Under the pieces are notes generated by a model, which had not been told where the DNA came from, searched no databases, and saw nothing but the letters and a program-made list of their open reading frames with translations. A stretch of 43,504 bases of DNA from Micromonospora sp. CPCC 205371 (GTDB lineage Bacteria > Actinomycetota > Actinomycetes > Mycobacteriales > Micromonosporaceae). The number at the start of each line of letters is the position of its first letter. Position 1 is the first letter of the stretch. Made by a program: the position numbers and the translations under genes. Location: contig NZ_JAIBNX010000011.1 of assembly GCF_026130045.1 (NCBI RefSeq), forward strand, positions 1-43,504. Reading direction: 5' to 3'. Of the stretch, positions 42,676-43,504 are shown piece by piece.

Positions 42676-42806
42676 GGGATTCCTTCCGCCCATCGCCTGC
42701 GCCATCCACACGGCACCGGCCAGCATCCCGGGCCCCGCTCACGTATCGCTTTCGGAACGCTGACGCCCCGCTCGCGCGGCAACCACCGACGCGGACGCTC
42801 AGCGGG

Positions 42807-42841
42807 ACAACGCCCTCCGGCAAATGACCGGAGGGCGTTGT
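42807..42841 (-). terminator. Perfect 14-bp hairpin upstream of the LamG gene
   Basis: Arms ACAACGCCCTCCGG (42807-42820) and CCGGAGGGCGTTGT (42828-42841) with a seven-base loop. On the minus strand it begins at the last base of the stop codon of the remnant at 42841-42942, so it is best read as that gene's terminator. No U-run. Confidence 0.55.
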
Positions 42842-42942
42842 CAGGCCAGTTCCCGGCGGACCACCACGACCGCGGCGTCCATCGGCTCGCGGTGCCCCGC
42901 CGCGACGTCGGCGGCCGTGCGATATCGTGCCCGGCACAGCAT
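42841..42942 (-). pseudogene. 3' end of a truncated gene
   Basis: Thirty-three codons ([20 protein letters not shown], then [13 protein letters not shown]) end at a TGA that overlaps the hairpin 42807-42841. The sequence looks like a genuine C-terminus, but its upstream part would lie inside the sigma-factor gene on the other strand. I infer the 5' part was lost. Family unknown. Confidence 0.35.
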
Positions 42943-42957
42943 GGGAAGGGCACGAAT

Positions 42958-43260
42958 GTGGCGGCGACAGTGGAACAGTTCGATCGCAGGATCGATCTTT
43001 ACCGGTCGGAGCTGCTGGCCCATTGCTACCGGATGCTCGGCTCGGTCCACGATGCGGAGGACCTGGTTCAGGACACCTATTTGAGGGCTTGGCGCGCGAG
43101 GGACCAGTATGACGAGAGCCGCAGCTCGCTGCGGACCTGGCTGTATCGCATCGCGACCAACGCCTGTCTCACCGCGCTCGAGGGCCGCGGTCGCCGTCCG
43201 CTGCTCTCCGGTCTGGTCGCCGAGAGTGACCCGCGCCGACCGTTCGTCCACGGCGGGTAG
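42958..43260 (+). CDS. ECF sigma-70 factor, interrupted by TAG and cut by the window end
   Basis: GTG 42958 with GGGAAGGG 7 bases upstream encodes sigma region 2: [54 protein letters not shown]. This is typical of larger ECF factors of the SigG/ECF41-like groups, which carry a C-terminal SnoaL-like domain. The frame stops at TAG 43258-43260 in PFVHGG-stop, but the next codons read ITWLQPLPDSLL, the expected continuation (usually with Glu at the stop), so a G-to-T change created the stop. Beyond about 43380 the sequence degrades into G/C runs, and region 4 is absent. Confidence 0.75.
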   Translation: MAATVEQFDRRIDLYRSELLAHCYRMLGSVHDAEDLVQDTYLRAWRARDQYDESRSSLRTWLYRIATNACLTALEGRGRRPLLSGLVAESDPRRPFVHGG

Positions 43261-43429
43261 ATCACCTGGCTCCAACCGCTTCCCGACTCTTTGCTGAGCC
43301 TGCGCGAGCCGGCTGCCGCGCCCGAAGGCGACAACATCGCCGCCCTCCAGTTCCTGGTCGACACCACCGAGTACCTGAGGCAGACCGCCGCCGCCGCAAG
43401 GTCCAACGCGCGATCAACGCAGCGCTGCC

Positions 43430-43504
43430 GGGGGGGGGGGGGGGGCCGCGGCCCCCCCCCCCCGCCCCCACCGCCCCCGCCCCCGCGCGGGGCGGGGCGG
43501 GGGG
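43430..43504. other. Low-quality G/C homopolymer end
   Basis: Sixteen Gs (43430-43445), a short GC junction, twelve Cs (43452-43463), then mixed C and G runs to the last base. It interrupts the sigma-factor gene and resembles an assembly or read-end artefact. Confidence 0.7.

Noticed and set aside
43430..43504. G/C-run end as a telomere or repeat array
   Set aside because: Uneven homopolymers with no unit or palindrome set; typical of poor read ends.
1..43504. CRISPR array, tRNA or rRNA genes, insertion sequences
   Set aside because: No regularly spaced repeats, no tRNA-like cloverleaf with CCA, no rRNA segments and no transposase motifs were found.

Overview
The base composition (very GC-rich, GC-ending third codon positions), SARP/AfsR-type regulators, DUF574-type methyltransferase, DUF2637 protein, SpvB/RHS proteins and several leaderless promoters point to an actinomycete. 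Micromonosporaceae is my best guess, but no rRNA or other taxonomic marker is present. The right end dissolves into long G and C runs, so the window is probably a draft contig. Several genes carry one-base indels, some in homopolymers, while genes of 5.5-6.6 kb are intact. Some frameshifts may therefore be real decay rather than sequencing noise.

0-13 kb: ordinary chromosomal genes mixed with decayed ones. In order: the start of an XRE-family regulator with a palindromic leader; a remnant of an anti-sigma-type ATPase; an S-adenosylmethionine methyltransferase (-); a TlpA-like thioredoxin lipoprotein with indels followed by CcdA with an in-frame TGA; an alpha/beta hydrolase and a small dimeric alpha-beta-barrel (ABM-like) protein; a STAS anti-anti-sigma factor; a beta-carbonic anhydrase convergent with Sua5; a DUF4142 protein; a two-helix SLATT-like membrane protein; and a polytopic membrane protein divergent from a NarL-type two-component pair. 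The histidine kinase of that pair is an internal tandem duplication with two phosphoacceptor histidines.

13-23 kb: an unrecognised protein resembling phage-type orphans, then a four-gene co-directional cluster: an Hsp70-like ATPase domain fused to a multi-helix membrane domain; two paralogous membrane-tethered proteins, each ending in a winged helix plus BTAD (SARP) module, the second with an extracytoplasmic LysM domain; and a DUF2637 membrane protein with a C-terminal helix-turn-helix. I read this as a possible envelope-sensing regulatory system and consider it the most interesting part of the window.

23-30 kb: a decayed zone (fragments of a membrane protein and a methyltransferase, a secreted protein frameshifted in a G-run, a small zinc-ribbon protein), then a 966-residue AfsR-type regulator (SARP + NB-ARC + TPR), a small Cys-containing ORF whose stop overlaps the AfsR stop, and a DUF1877 protein.

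30-43 kb (- strand): a polymorphic-toxin operon with overlapping start and stop codons. It encodes a 2192-residue secreted LamG-repeat protein, an 1847-residue secreted SpvB/RHS protein ending in a papain-like toxin domain with a visible Cys/His/Asp set, and an Imm35-type immunity protein. A frameshifted orphan ORF follows. Perfect 14-bp hairpins lie at both ends of the locus. The window closes with an ECF sigma factor interrupted by TAG and low-complexity sequence.
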